From Whalleya microplaca (taxonomy: Eukaryota; Ascomycota; Sordariomycetes; Xylariales; Xylariaceae): a stretch of 64,000 nucleotides of DNA. Every line of letters starts with the position of its first letter. Within the stretch, counting starts at the first letter, position 1. The stretch is from positions 1,636,673-1,700,672 of the forward strand of contig MU385711.1 of NCBI GenBank assembly GCA_022497155.1. Reading direction: 5' to 3'. Under the pieces are notes generated by a model. That model saw only the letters and a list, made by a program, of their open reading frames with translations. It did no database searches and had not been told where the DNA came from. The translations under genes were made by a program, and so were the position numbers. Shown one piece after another: positions 45,782 through 56,562 of this stretch.

Positions 45782-46785
45782 ACGAGAAAAAACTCGCGCG
45801 CAACGCAAAGAGACATGCATGAAAAAAGTGAGCAAGCATTGGTGGTGTTTATTCTTTTGATGTGAGGGAATTCAAGCTAAAGGCGGATGGATTAAGGGGG
45901 AAACACCCGCAAAGACCATGACACCGGCGTATATGGGTGGGTGTGTGTGATTATAAAGGCATCATCGGCTGGCGTTACTGGCGAAGGGTGTAGTTTTGTG
46001 CACTCGAGATATAACTTGCAGATGATGGAAAGATGGATGTGGTGCTCTTTCCCTCCCCTCCCCCACAAACCCTTCCTGGCCTGGTCATCAGGGAGGAGGG
46101 GGGCGGGGGTGACGAGGGAACCGCGTCATTTTCCTGTTGTGTTGTGTATCGTAGCCTAGAGATGATGACTATAGGGAGGGTAACTCCTAGATCATGATAG
46201 ATAGGATCCACTGATATAGCATTTGCTTACACGATGCAGACAGAATAGAAGAAATCTCTCTACATTGAATACTACTGTATGTATATGTATATATGTACGT
46301 AAACTGAACTTGATATATCAAACACATGCAATACAGCGATACTTGAGGTGAAAATGACATGTATATGTAGTGGCCAGTCCGGTCGTCAAACGGATTTTTT
46401 ATTGCGTAGCAATAGTATTCTGTTTTAACATATCCATCCCCTCCCACCAGCCAGCCGGACGTGAACGCCTAAGTGTAGATTCTGTTGTGTGTCTCGTAAA
46501 CAGTTTGTGTGATTTTTTTTTTCTGTAACCCGAGTTTCCTCGCCATGCCATGCAATGTGAGCTACGAGGAGACACACCCACCCACACACATACCATAAAC
46601 CGGCCGCCGTGCTCTCATCTCACATTCGTGGACGTGGACCATATGCTAGGATTCCTTTCTTTCGTCCTCTCCTCTAGGTACCAGAGTACATATATTCATG
46701 CCCGTAAGAACGTTTCTTGACGATGTCAAGCCCTTTTTTCCTTTCCATCGTCATCATGCCCAGGCCTATTTATTCGCTCACTTAC
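45782..46785. other. Intergenic between convergent R3H and eIF3f genes
   Basis: 1 kb holding the two 3' UTRs. Repeated TATATGTA-type and CACACCCACCC stretches are present; no gene recognised. Confidence 0.45.
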
Positions 46786-48043
46786 TTACTCGCCGTTCTC
46801 CCGCGGTTCTCTCGGCTCCCTCGGTTCCCGATTCCCTCCACCACCGCCTCGGCCACCACCACGACCCCCTCTCTTGCCGCCGCGCTGACCACCCCGCTCG
46901 CCACGCTCGCCTTTCTCGCCGCCCTTTTCGCCGTCCTTGTCGCCGCCCTTCTCGCCGTCGGTGGCGAGCACGGCGGTGGCCAGGCGCTGGCTGAGGTCGA
47001 TCTGGGTGCGGATGGAGTTGGCGAGGTAGGAGACCATGAGGACGTCCTGGACGTGGTTGTTGAAGTCGGCCTCGATGCCCGCGGCGTCGACCTTGGGGGC
47101 TAAGCTCAGCGCCCCCATCAGGTACTGCCCCAGCGCGTTGTTCGGCTCGCGCTCCTCGTCGATGATCGCGCTCACGTACTCCGATACCCGCTCCAGCAGG
47201 TCCACCGTCGTCTCGAGGCTGCGCGATAGCCCCTCCACGTCTGAGATCACGGGTGCTGAGCGCGAGATCGAGTCCTTTGCTGAGGAGATCAGGTCGAGCG
47301 CTGAGCGTTCGGCGTCGTTGTAGGGAAGCCGGTGCGGCACCTGGATGAATAGGCAGCTCTCGGACGCGCGCTCGGCGTTGACGGCCACGGGGGCGGAGAT
47401 GTAAGCGCGCAGGCGCACGCCTCCGGCGCCGGCGGCAATAGCCGCGTCACCGTTCACACCATTCGCACCATTCGCACCGGCACCACTGTCGGTGGCGACG
47501 GTGAGGTGGACGGCGGGGTGGGGGAAGGTGCCGGTCTCGGGGGAGGCGAAGAAGTTCTGGATGAGGGCGCTGAAGCTGTTAAGTTCGTGCGACGTGGTGT
47601 ACCAGCCGAGCAGGGCCTCGCGGGGGTGGGCCTTGAGGTGCAGCGAGAGCATGTTCTTCTGGTACTCGACGTCGACCTCGACCTGGTCCTCGTTCTCGGT
47701 GTGCGGGATGGCGAAGGCGCCCGTCACCGACGCCTCGCTGCCGTCCTCGGACCGGTTGCCGACCAGCGCCCCGATGACGCGCGAGGAGTCGGTCGAGGGG
47801 GTGGTGGAGATGTCGCGGCGGACGGCATGGTCGAGGATGGAGAGGATGGCCTGGGGATGTCAGGTTAGCAAGGTATGCAGTGTATAGAGAGTATATATAA
47901 TATAATATCAAGTGAAGAAGTAAAGGGAGACACACTTGAGGGTGGATGTTCACGGAGAGCGGGGCGATGTTGCTGTGAAAGTGCATGGACGTCGGCGCCA
48001 GAGGCCGCGAGAGATGCAGAAATGTATCCTGGTCCACAGCCAT
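46786..48043 (-). CDS. Translation initiation factor eIF3 subunit F
   Basis: Two exons: 48043-47936 and 47850-46786, phase 0; 390 residues. MPN domain from the N-terminus: [40 protein letters not shown], then [20 protein letters not shown] and [20 protein letters not shown]. The zinc-protease JAMM residues are absent, as is normal for eIF3f. The conserved C-terminal helix region is [20 protein letters not shown] and [21 protein letters not shown] tail of EKGG repeats, then an RGG-rich stretch ([18 protein letters not shown]), then EPR repeats is longer than in animal eIF3f and looks RNA-binding. It is head-to-head with Utp25. Confidence 0.93.
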
Positions 48044-48497
48044 ATTGGGCGATATTTTTTCTTTTCTTCCCTTTCCCCTTAGGCCAGTGATGTTGTATGT
48101 GGAAGGAAATAGAGCGAAAGTCTGGCTTCTGGCTTCTGGCTGCTGACAAGAAAAGGGAAGGAGGTATCTTGTCGCCGTAACTTCGCCTCAACGTCAAATC
48201 GAATCGCTTAATTAATTAGGCCTGCGATTGTAATTTTTGCTTCTGAGCGTAGCGGGGTCTTAGTGGGTTGTGGGCAAGGCTGACGAGGAGCGATAAGCTA
48301 ATCTGCAAAGATCGAAAATCAAAAAAAGTTTGGGGACAGGGGTCCTGTGGCTCTATCTGTGGCTTGTATCTCAGAATTTCTACAAGGCTGATCTAATTGG
48401 ATCTTTATAAATTTCAAGAACTTTTATATGAGTTTTTGAATTTTGAATTTTCAACATCAAATCAAGGAATCTACCTGGCTTTCATTCATTTTGAGAG
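48044..48497. promoter_or_regulatory. Divergent eIF3f/Utp25 promoter
   Basis: 454 bases between divergent starts. A TTAATTAATTAGG stretch lies at about 48207-48219 and an AT-rich segment at 48400-48470. Pairing of a translation factor with a ribosome-biogenesis factor suggests shared growth control, which is inference. Confidence 0.5.
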
Positions 48498-50797
48498 ATG
48501 CCGAGCAAAAGTAAAGGACCCAGTCGTCGGGGACCCCCAAAAGGCCGAAATCAAGCGGGAAAAGGCGGGAAGACGAAGGGGAAGAGACCCTTTGCGAGAG
48601 GTCCCAAGTTTGACAGTCAAAGAGTTGCCGAGATTGAGTAAGTTTACAGACTATTCAATAATTTAAATTTTGAAATTTCATTTTGATCTTCTTCTGACTA
48701 TGTTTTAGAGAATCGGATAGTGGAAGAGCAGAGGAGCTACCCTCAGAAGATATATCTGAGAGTGATGATTCTGGTTCAGAAAATGACGAGGGTCAGGCGC
48801 CTAGTCGGCCTTATCTTGCTCTGATGCAAAGTTTCTCGAAGGAATCAGCTGCCCCTACTGCGAAGAGGAGAAAGTTAGACCATCGACCAGAGGAAAGCAA
48901 ACCAAGTGCGAAACTTGACCAAAAGGCTACTGTATCTGACGATGAAGATCGCGACGTCGACCACGTCGATGAACCAGAGGAAGGACCGGAAGCTGAGATT
49001 GTGGCTGACGACGATGATGACGAAGTTAGTGATCTGTCAGATCCATTCGAGACTCACTTTGCCAGTCCCGACGAAGACGAGCTCCAGAAACGCCTGAAAG
49101 GAATCAAGGCGAATGAGTATTCCACAACGCAATCTGTGCAAGACGGATGGAGAGTTATGCGAAGTACGCCTGGCAAGGAGTCAACGAAACCACCAGCGCT
49201 ACCACCTACTGTTGCTGGCCCACCGAGCCTAAAGCTCAAACACAGGCTCATGGAGACCGCCAGTAGGAAACGTCCCACCTTCGATAAGCTGGAACAACTG
49301 CTATACCCTCTGACGTTCTCGTACAATGATGTTCTATTCTGTGGACGGACGCCTAAGAATGCCGACAATTTAAGGCGGATGGCATGTCTCCATAGTGTGA
49401 ACCATATTTTCAAGTAAGAGGTTCCACCTCACGCGCGCTCCAGAACACTCAACTAATGACTATGCAGAACTCGAGATCGTGTGATCAAGAACAACGCCAA
49501 GCTCGCCAAGGAGGGAGAAAACACCGACTTCGAGCCTCGAGATCAGGGGTTCACCCGTCCGAAGGTCTTGATGATCCTGCCGACGCGGCAGTCCGCCTAC
49601 AAGGTGGTCAACGAGATCTGCGCCCTCTGCGAGCCAGAGCAGCAGGAAAACCGCAAGCGCTTCGACGACTCGTACCTGGACAAGGAAGCCAAGTTCGCCT
49701 CGGACCGGCCCGAGGACTTCCGCGAGCTCTTCGAGGGCAACGACGACGACATGTTCCGCATCGGCGTCAAGTTCACGCGCAAGACCATCAAGTACTTCTC
49801 GCAGTTCTACAACTCCGACATCCTGCTCGCCAGCCCCCTAGGCCTGCGCATGGCCATCGGGTCCTCCGATGCTGACGCCGCCACTATTTCTGAGGACAAG
49901 AAGAAGAGGAGGCAGGAGATGGACTACGACTTCCTCAGCTCGATCGAGCTCGTCGTCGTCGACCAGGCCGACGCCCTGCTGATGCAGAACTGGGAGCACG
50001 TCGAGTACGTGTTCGCGCACCTGAACCGCCAGCCGCGCGCCGCGCACGACTGCGACTTCGCGCGCGTGCGCCCCTGGTACCTCGACGACCTGGCGCCCAA
50101 CTTCCGCCAGACCCTGCTCCTCTCCGCCTTCAACACGCCCGAGCTCGCCGAGCTGCACCGCCGCTTCGGCGCCAACCACGCCGGCCGCGCGCGCGTGGTT
50201 CCCACCTACGAGGGCGTGATCCAGGAGCTGGGGGGGCTGCACGTCAAACAGACATTTTCGCGTCTGGAGGCGGCCACCATCGCGGCAGAGCCCGACGCGC
50301 GGTTCGCTTACTTCACGAGCGCGGTCCTCCCGTCCCTGACGAAGCGCGGGGCGGGCGGCACGCTCGTGTTCATCCCCTCGTACCTGGACTTCGTGCGCGT
50401 GCGCAACTACTTCGCGTCCTCGACATCGCTGACCTTCGGCGCGGTATCCGAGTACGCGGAGGTGGCGGAGGCCTCGCGCGCGCGCTCGCACTTCGCCAAC
50501 GGGCGCCACCAGGTCCTGCTGTACACGGAGCGCGCGCACCACTTCCGGCGGTACGCGCTGCGCGGGGTGCGACGCGTGGTCATGTACGCGCTCCCGGATA
50601 ACCCGGTCTTCTACCGCGAGATCGTGGGCGGGTTTCTGGGGCGGGGCGAGCTTGAGACGACAGGGGGTGGGGATAGGGGGGGAAGCGTGAGGGTGCTGTT
50701 TTCGAGGTACGATATGTTGAAGTTGGAGCGCGTCGTGGGCACGAAGAGGGTCGCGAGGATGGTTAGGGAGCGTGGGGATACGTTTGATTTTGTCTAG
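48498..50797 (+). CDS. UTP25: U3 snoRNP/SSU processome factor Utp25
   Basis: Three exons: 48498-48637, 48709-49413 and 49468-50797; both introns phase 2; 724 residues, matching the family length. A basic N-terminus ([18 protein letters not shown]) and acidic segments precede the conserved part: [101 protein letters not shown] and [20 protein letters not shown]. Like other Utp25 proteins it resembles a DEAD-box helicase but has DQAD and no Walker A site. It acts in nucleolar 18S rRNA processing. The third exon is much more GC-rich than the second. Confidence 0.95.
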
Positions 50798-51053
50798 TTT
50801 GGGAGGTATGTAGATACGAGACTATGCAGGTGCCCGGCCGTCCTCCCTCCTGGCCATGGTAGGTATATATACATGGCGATCGCAGCTGTTGCCTATGGTC
50901 ATGTACATACATGTTCGTACAAAGCGACTTTTACGTCTAACCTCCTTATTTGAGGCAATCCATGTGCGTATGTAGTAGTAGTAGCAGGTCTTGGTAGTAT
51001 GTAGTTGATTTATTCACACAACACCCTACGCATGACCATCATACACAACCAAA
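50798..51053. other. Short intergenic, convergent 3' ends
   Basis: Contains the 3' UTRs of the Utp25 and bL17m genes and a (GTA)n short run near 50973. Nothing else is seen. Confidence 0.4.
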
Positions 51054-51973
51054 TCAAGCATCCACCCTCGGCCCCTGCTTCTGCCACCGCGGCAGCTTCA
51101 GCTTCTGGAGAACAGGCTTCTTACTCCGCACAGCCTCGGCCTCCTCGACATCAACCCAGCCATCCTCTCCCTCCCCCTCCCCCTCCTCCATACTCGTGCG
51201 CGACCCCCGCACGCCCAGCGCCATGTCCTTGATCCTCTCGACCATGTCGGCGAAGGTCTTGCCGCCGTCGGCGCCGCGGTACCGCAGGACCTTGCGGCGG
51301 TTCATCTTGGTGAGGTCGGTGTGCGGACGCCCCAGGCGCTCGTCGCGCGCCACCGCCGCCGCCGTCATCGCGAACCGCAGGTCCCGCGGCCCGTCGACGA
51401 GCTCGAGGATCGCCGACTCGCCCTGGTCGTAGCGCGATTTGGGTTCCGTGCGCAGCACGCGGGTATAGCCGCCGGGCCGCTCGGCGTACCGCTTGCGCAG
51501 CTCGTTGAAGAGTTTGGGGAGGCCGTCCGGGGAGTGGGGGGTCTAGAGGCGGGGATGGGTATGTTAGTAGATAGATATATAATGTGAGTTCACATGCAGT
51601 AAGATCGGAGCGCTGTGAAAGTTTTGAATAAAATCGAGAGTTGAAGTTCAATATATGCATGTATTATATGGTGGCATGTCTTCTCAGACAACAGCATGAT
51701 GGTCTAAGCAGAGGAGGGATGCAAGAACGAGCAGGAGGACGGTGAAGGAAGTCATACGTATAAGATGCCCTGGGCCTTCCGTCGACTCGTCTCATTATTC
51801 CTCTTCGCTAGGGTTATCAACTTCTCGGCCAGCCGCTGGGCCTCCTTCGCCTTGGGCCATGTGGTGCGAATGGACTCCTTCTGAACGAGGGACGTGACCA
51901 GGTTTCGCAGCAGGGCTTGTCGGTGTGCGGAATTCCGACTTAGATGTCGGTACTTGACTAGACCACCCGCCAT
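51054..51973 (-). CDS. MRPL8: Mitochondrial ribosomal protein bL17m
   Basis: Two exons: 51973-51758 and 51542-51054, phase 0; 234 residues. [20 protein letters not shown], then [37 protein letters not shown] and the exon-2 [17 protein letters not shown] follow bacterial L17 throughout. The C-terminal extension is fungal-specific and acidic then basic ([14 protein letters not shown]). It builds the large mitoribosomal subunit near the tunnel exit. The intron is 215 bp, the longest of the ordinary introns here. It shares its promoter region with Mic12, another mitochondrial gene. Confidence 0.94.
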
Positions 51974-52392
51974 TGTCGACTAGGGATCGAATTGGGTATG
52001 TGGCGGGTTGTCGGCTGTCGTTAGTATGTGGTGTTGAAGCTTTTATGGATCGACGGTTGATTTGTAGATTGTGGATAGTCAAGAGCTCGGGGAAGCGACG
52101 GCGGAATTTTCTGGGTCTTGGCGCGGCCCGGACGTGGACCGAGCTCCCATTTTTTCGTCATTCGGCAACCTCGACCGTCAACTTCGACTGTCGACACTTC
52201 CCCAGCACCCTTTAAAGCAGCTACCTAATAGTCGGTAGACCGTGCGAATAGCAATCGAGCCCTGCTCTTTTGCCCAACCTACATTCTTTTGCTTCTATTT
52301 TTGCTTCTATTTTTACTTCTATTTTCTTGTGTATACCTCAATTGGTCCTCCCGTGCCATCTGCGCCATAGTGCGCACACATAATAGCTCAAC
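51974..52392. promoter_or_regulatory. Divergent bL17m/Mic12 promoter with TTTTGCTTCTA repeats
   Basis: 419 bases serving two mitochondrial genes. Three tandem copies of an 11-13 bp unit (TTTTGCTTCTA, TTTTTGCTTCTA, TTTTTACTTCTA) lie at 52287-52325, close to the Mic12 start, likely in its 5' UTR or core promoter. Confidence 0.6.
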
Positions 52393-53320
52393 ATGGGCTT
52401 CACAACCGGCTTTGTATGCTCCCCGATCCTATCTCATGCCAGCCTACTCCGACCTACGTTCCGATTATTGCTATATACGGAAATACTATGCCTATTACTA
52501 TATACACAAACACCATTCCCAAGCTGGCTGACTCTTCGATACGCAGACCGGGGGCTTCACCCTGACCCTCTCCGTAGCCTACCTCACCGTCCTCGCGCAC
52601 CAGCGGCACCGCGAACACCAAGCCGCCATCCTGCGCCAGCAAACCTACCTCCTCCACGAGCTCGTCGACCCCCTACCACCAGTGCTGCCGCCCACGCGCG
52701 CCGAGCTGGCCGCCCGGGAGCGCGCCAGCCTGGTCGAGAGCGCCAAGGACCGCTGGAACGCCGAGCTCGAGGGCGCTGTCCGGTGGGCCCAGACCAAGGA
52801 CTGGGACGAGGTGCGCGAGGGCGTCGAGACCGCTGTTTCCAGGCTATGGGCTAGGGCCTCGGGGAAGACACCCGAGGAGATCGCCAAGGCGGAGGCGGAG
52901 GCGGAAGCTGAGCTCGATAGGAGGCTAGCCCAGAGCAGAGCGGCGGCTGCGACCGCGAACGAGAAGTCCGCTGGTGTCGCCGCCGCGGCCAGGAGCGCAT
53001 ATGCAGATGCGAAGGCCCGGGGTGCGGAGGCTGCGACCAAGACGGAGGAAAAGGCTGAAGATGCCAAGGGCGGGATCTTGAGTGCGATCGGGAAGGGCTT
53101 CGAGAAGGGCAAGGAGGCGGTTGGCAAGGCGAAGTCTGCGGTAGGATTGGCTGAGCAAAAGGTCGAGTCTCAATTGGATCCAAACCTATCCCCGGTCGAG
53201 AGGGCTCTGAATGAACGGTATCAGCAGTCGCACGCCTTGGACCGCAGCGCAGATGAGATATTGGCCTCGAGATATGCGCCCCATGACCAGAAAGACAATA
53301 CTCAGCTAAAGGCCTTATAG
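52393..53320 (+). CDS. MIC12: MICOS complex subunit Mic12 (Aim5-like)
   Basis: Two exons: a seven-codon first exon 52393-52413 (MGFTTGF) and 52547-53320; 264 residues. The join gives MGFTTGFTGGFTLTLSVAYL, a conserved N-terminal membrane helix, then TVLAHQRHREHQAAILRQQT and LLHELVDPLPP. ERASLVESAKDRWNAELEGA with WAQTKDWDEVREGVE follows. The C-terminal half is Ala/Lys/Glu-rich helix. Mic12 belongs to the inner-membrane MICOS complex at cristae junctions. The tiny first exon hides the real start, so an automatic model could easily begin too late or in the wrong frame. Confidence 0.85.
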
Positions 53321-53683
53321 GCGCTATGAGTAAGTCTGACTCCAAACTCGGCTATTGAATATGGGGATGCTACTCAATGAATGGTATAGACTCATACCTG
53401 TATTGTACTACAACCTGTGACTCTAGAAGGTTAATAGAATGGAGTCCTCGTGACAATGTATCCGGTGCCAAGATTGTTCAATTGTTGACAATTGTGATCT
53501 GAATATGTGAACAATCACCCGAAAAAGTCCATTGAGTCAATGCTTGTACTACGAATCTGTTGACTGCACACTCATTTCTCTGTATATAAATCATGGAGCG
53601 AGCCCAGGTGTTTCGACCAGAAAATCGCAAAGAGAAAGCTTCACCTTCAACTCAACACAACCACACACCCACAAGAACTCACG
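53321..53683. other. Intergenic upstream of SR-like gene
   Basis: Mic12 3' UTR and the promoter of the next gene. TATATAA at 53582-53588 lies about 100 bases before its ATG and could be a TATA element. Confidence 0.4.
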
Positions 53684-54890
53684 ATGGGCATGGTGCAAAG
53701 CTTCATCAAAGATGTGCAGGACTCGGCCCAGAGCGCCCAGCACAACGGCAGACACGGGCATCACTCTCGCAGGGACAGATCTCGCAGGGCCAGATTGCAC
53801 CACCACAATCACCATCGCCATGGGTCTCCTGCACAGCTATATCTCGTTAGGAAGCCTAAAAAACACGGGGAAAAGAAAAAGAAGCTCCCCGGCTTCGACG
53901 TCACCTCCAACTCCCCGGCTTCGGCTTCCTCCGTGTCTGAACGGGAGTCCCTAGATTTACCAGGACCGTCCCGGAGGCCAGAACGACACAGACACAGAGA
54001 CAGACACCGCGATGCCACCCGTCGCGCCCCCTCCCCTTCCCCCTCCCCCTTGCGCTTGCCGTCCCCGCGACGGCGCTTGCCGCCGGCGCCCGGAGCCACA
54101 GCCCGGGTACGGGATCCCCGCCCACCGTCGCCGAACGACAGGCACCGGCACCGGCACCACCGCTCGCGCTCCCCTGCAGGACACCGACGCAGACACCGAG
54201 CGCGCGGGGGGCATCGCCCGCGTAATGCAAACTCGGGGTTGGCCATGAGCATCCTGCGCTTCTTCAGCGGCGGGCAGCCGCTCGTGCGACCGCCGCGGTC
54301 CTCCGCCGGACGGCGGGGGCGAGGGCGCGAGGAGCAGGTGCCGGAGCCGGCACGCCGCCGTCACGGAAGGGGGGAGAGGACTCAGAGGCGAGGTGGTGGT
54401 GGTGGGGGTGGTGGTGGTGGGGAGAGGGTTTATCCGCCGAGAGATCTGAGCCAGGACCAGGGTCGGGATCAGGGCCAAGGTAGGGATAGTAGGAGTATGA
54501 GTAGGAGTATGAGTAGGAGTCGGAGTCGGAGTCGGAGTCGGAGTCGGAGTAGTACAGGTGATGAAGGTGCAGGATCCCCGAGGGGAAGATCGAGGGGGAG
54601 AGAAGGGCCCGTTGAGGGTCGTGCAGAGGAGGTCGAGAGACTGCCGGTTCCTGAGAGGTGAGTTCCCCGTTTGTCGATGGAGTGGCTTAGGTGCTGCTCG
54701 CGATTAAGGGGGGAGGGGGAGTGCATTAGCGAAGGTCTAACTAACGAGTATCTGTAGGGATGCCACCGTGGCCTCCAGAAGTAGTGGCGGCATTGTTGAT
54801 CTTGGCAGTGTCCACGAGAGCGAACAGGCGAGGCCAAGGAGGGATGGATGGGGCTGGTCCGCCATAGATAAGGCAGCGGCTCCAGAGTAA
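53684..54890 (+). CDS. Low-complexity His/Arg/Ser-rich protein (hypothetical)
   Basis: Two exons: 53684-54657 and 54758-54890; 368 residues. It begins MGMVQSFIKDVQDSAQ, then a His/Arg-rich stretch, an SP/RR-rich middle, a poly-Gly run and an RS-repeat (SMSRSMSRSRSRSRSRSRSS). Exon 2 reads RDATVASRSSGGIVDLG and RRDGWGWSAIDKAAAPE, not low-complexity, which supports the intron. The final GAG-TAA overlaps a perfect GTAAGT donor, so a further exon is possible. No domain is recognised; composition resembles SR-type nuclear RNA-associated proteins. The RS part derives from a GAGTCG hexamer repeat at about 54515-54550. Confidence 0.6.
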
Positions 54891-56562
54891 GTGTCTTCTT
54901 GTTGGAAGGCATTATATACAGCGAAGCACGATGAGTTAAGCGCGTTACGAGATTTTGGAAAGATAGATTAACACGGATACCGGGCTAAGGACTTTAGTCC
55001 GTCAGCGCCGGGATCCAAGTATTAGCTATCAATATACTTATCTCCAGCAACGTCTTCACGTATGTCACCGCGAGACAGCTAGATAGATAACGTCAAAGAG
55101 ACCCCTCTATCGTGGTATCAGTAGAGCTGCTCTGTAACAGGAAACCCACAAGATGACAATAGCTCTTCAGAGAATCTCAGGTAGACTATGTCAAAAGTCC
55201 ACGCAGATATACCTCATAACAGAGAAATTCTTAAACTAACCCATCCTCATATGCTTAATCGCTATCGTAAGGTTTTCTACTCAGCGGTTGCACGCACGGG
55301 TGCGTGACTATGTTCAGTGGGTAACTTTTGTCTTTCGTTTTAAGTATTAGGCTCTTCAGAATTATGCATAATTTAGTTGCGTTCAAGTTGATCAAGATAG
55401 CTTAGATTAATTATGACTATTAGTACGCTGCGAAGCTGAAGCTTTGGGGACAGTGTATCTTACATCCGGCTTCTCTATAATATAATAGTATCCTTACTTC
55501 TGCCAGAGCTACTGTCTCCAGGAGTGTTTGCTTGAGGCTCATCTTAGGTTAGGGCTGCTCTGTTTATTAAATATAGTCGGTGAATGCAACTATAACATCC
55601 TAGGATCCCATATAGTGGGTGCGGTTGATAATGATGCTCCATATAAGGGGTTAGAGGTAAGACAAGTCGTCAAGGAGGCAAGAGTTAGATATCTCGATGT
55701 GAGGAACGAAGCTGCATCATGGCGGAAAGGGTAGCTGGATGTACAGTGAGTAGTATACAGAGCGAGTTAGGTTCGATTCCTGACAGTATTCAGTCTATCA
55801 ACTCATTCACAGCAGATATCAGAAGCAGACATTATAGACGCACGCCTCCCGAAAAGGCCGAAAAGATATCTCAGATTGCACAACATCACCTGGATCACAG
55901 AAATAGAGGTTCCTTTGCCACCATTGTCACAATTCAACCACACCAATCAAAGCCCATAGATCGGATGATGGAGACGCTGCACATTTTTTATTGGCACTAA
56001 TAAAAACACATGAAGCCCGCTGAAGCCCTACTTCATCTGAAAAAGCCTCCAGTAAAGTAGTTTTCATTGCAGCCATAACTATCGTCGTCCTTTTCCTCCT
56101 TTTCTATTCTTTCAAAAGCAACACCCGCACGACTGGGGTTTAGTGGGTCTCAATCAAGTCGTTGCAGGTTGCTCCTCCCTCCCTGGCCTATCGGCGGCCC
56201 CTCTATATCGCCACTACTCTGGATGTCATGTCTGTCTGTCTGACATCTGTCTCCAATGAAAAGCGAAGCGGAAACGAGCGCGCTGGTATCGACTGGATGG
56301 GCTTCTAAACCCGCCTTCTGGCAAAAATTTCATGCTAAGACATTCGCAAGAAGATAATAAAAAGCAAAGATCTGGAATCGGTGAAATGTACACAAGATCT
56401 CCGCAAGGTATCTAGATAGATCAACGATTCCCGATGAAAAGCACAAGCATTATGCCTGCCGCCGTATGTCATCCCTAAGATCCTGGGATTCTGTGATATT
56501 TTTCGGATAATGTGGATGGTAATAACAATTTTGTACACGAAGAGTTAACGGGGTTAAAATAT
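54891..56562. other. Gene-poor, partly AT-rich region
   Basis: 1.7 kb with no recognisable domain. Frames at 55528-55734 and 55719-56000 run through AT-rich sequence, may be relics, and cannot be identified. GGACTTTAGTCC (54990-55001) is a short palindrome. Confidence 0.4.

Noticed and set aside
49838..50542. 234-codon minus-strand frame inside Utp25 exon 3
   Set aside because: Shadow of GC-rich coding sequence; the plus-strand frame carries conserved Utp25 motifs.
55528..56000. Possible transposon or retroelement relic
   Set aside because: AT-rich open frames but no integrase, transposase or terminal repeats could be recognised.
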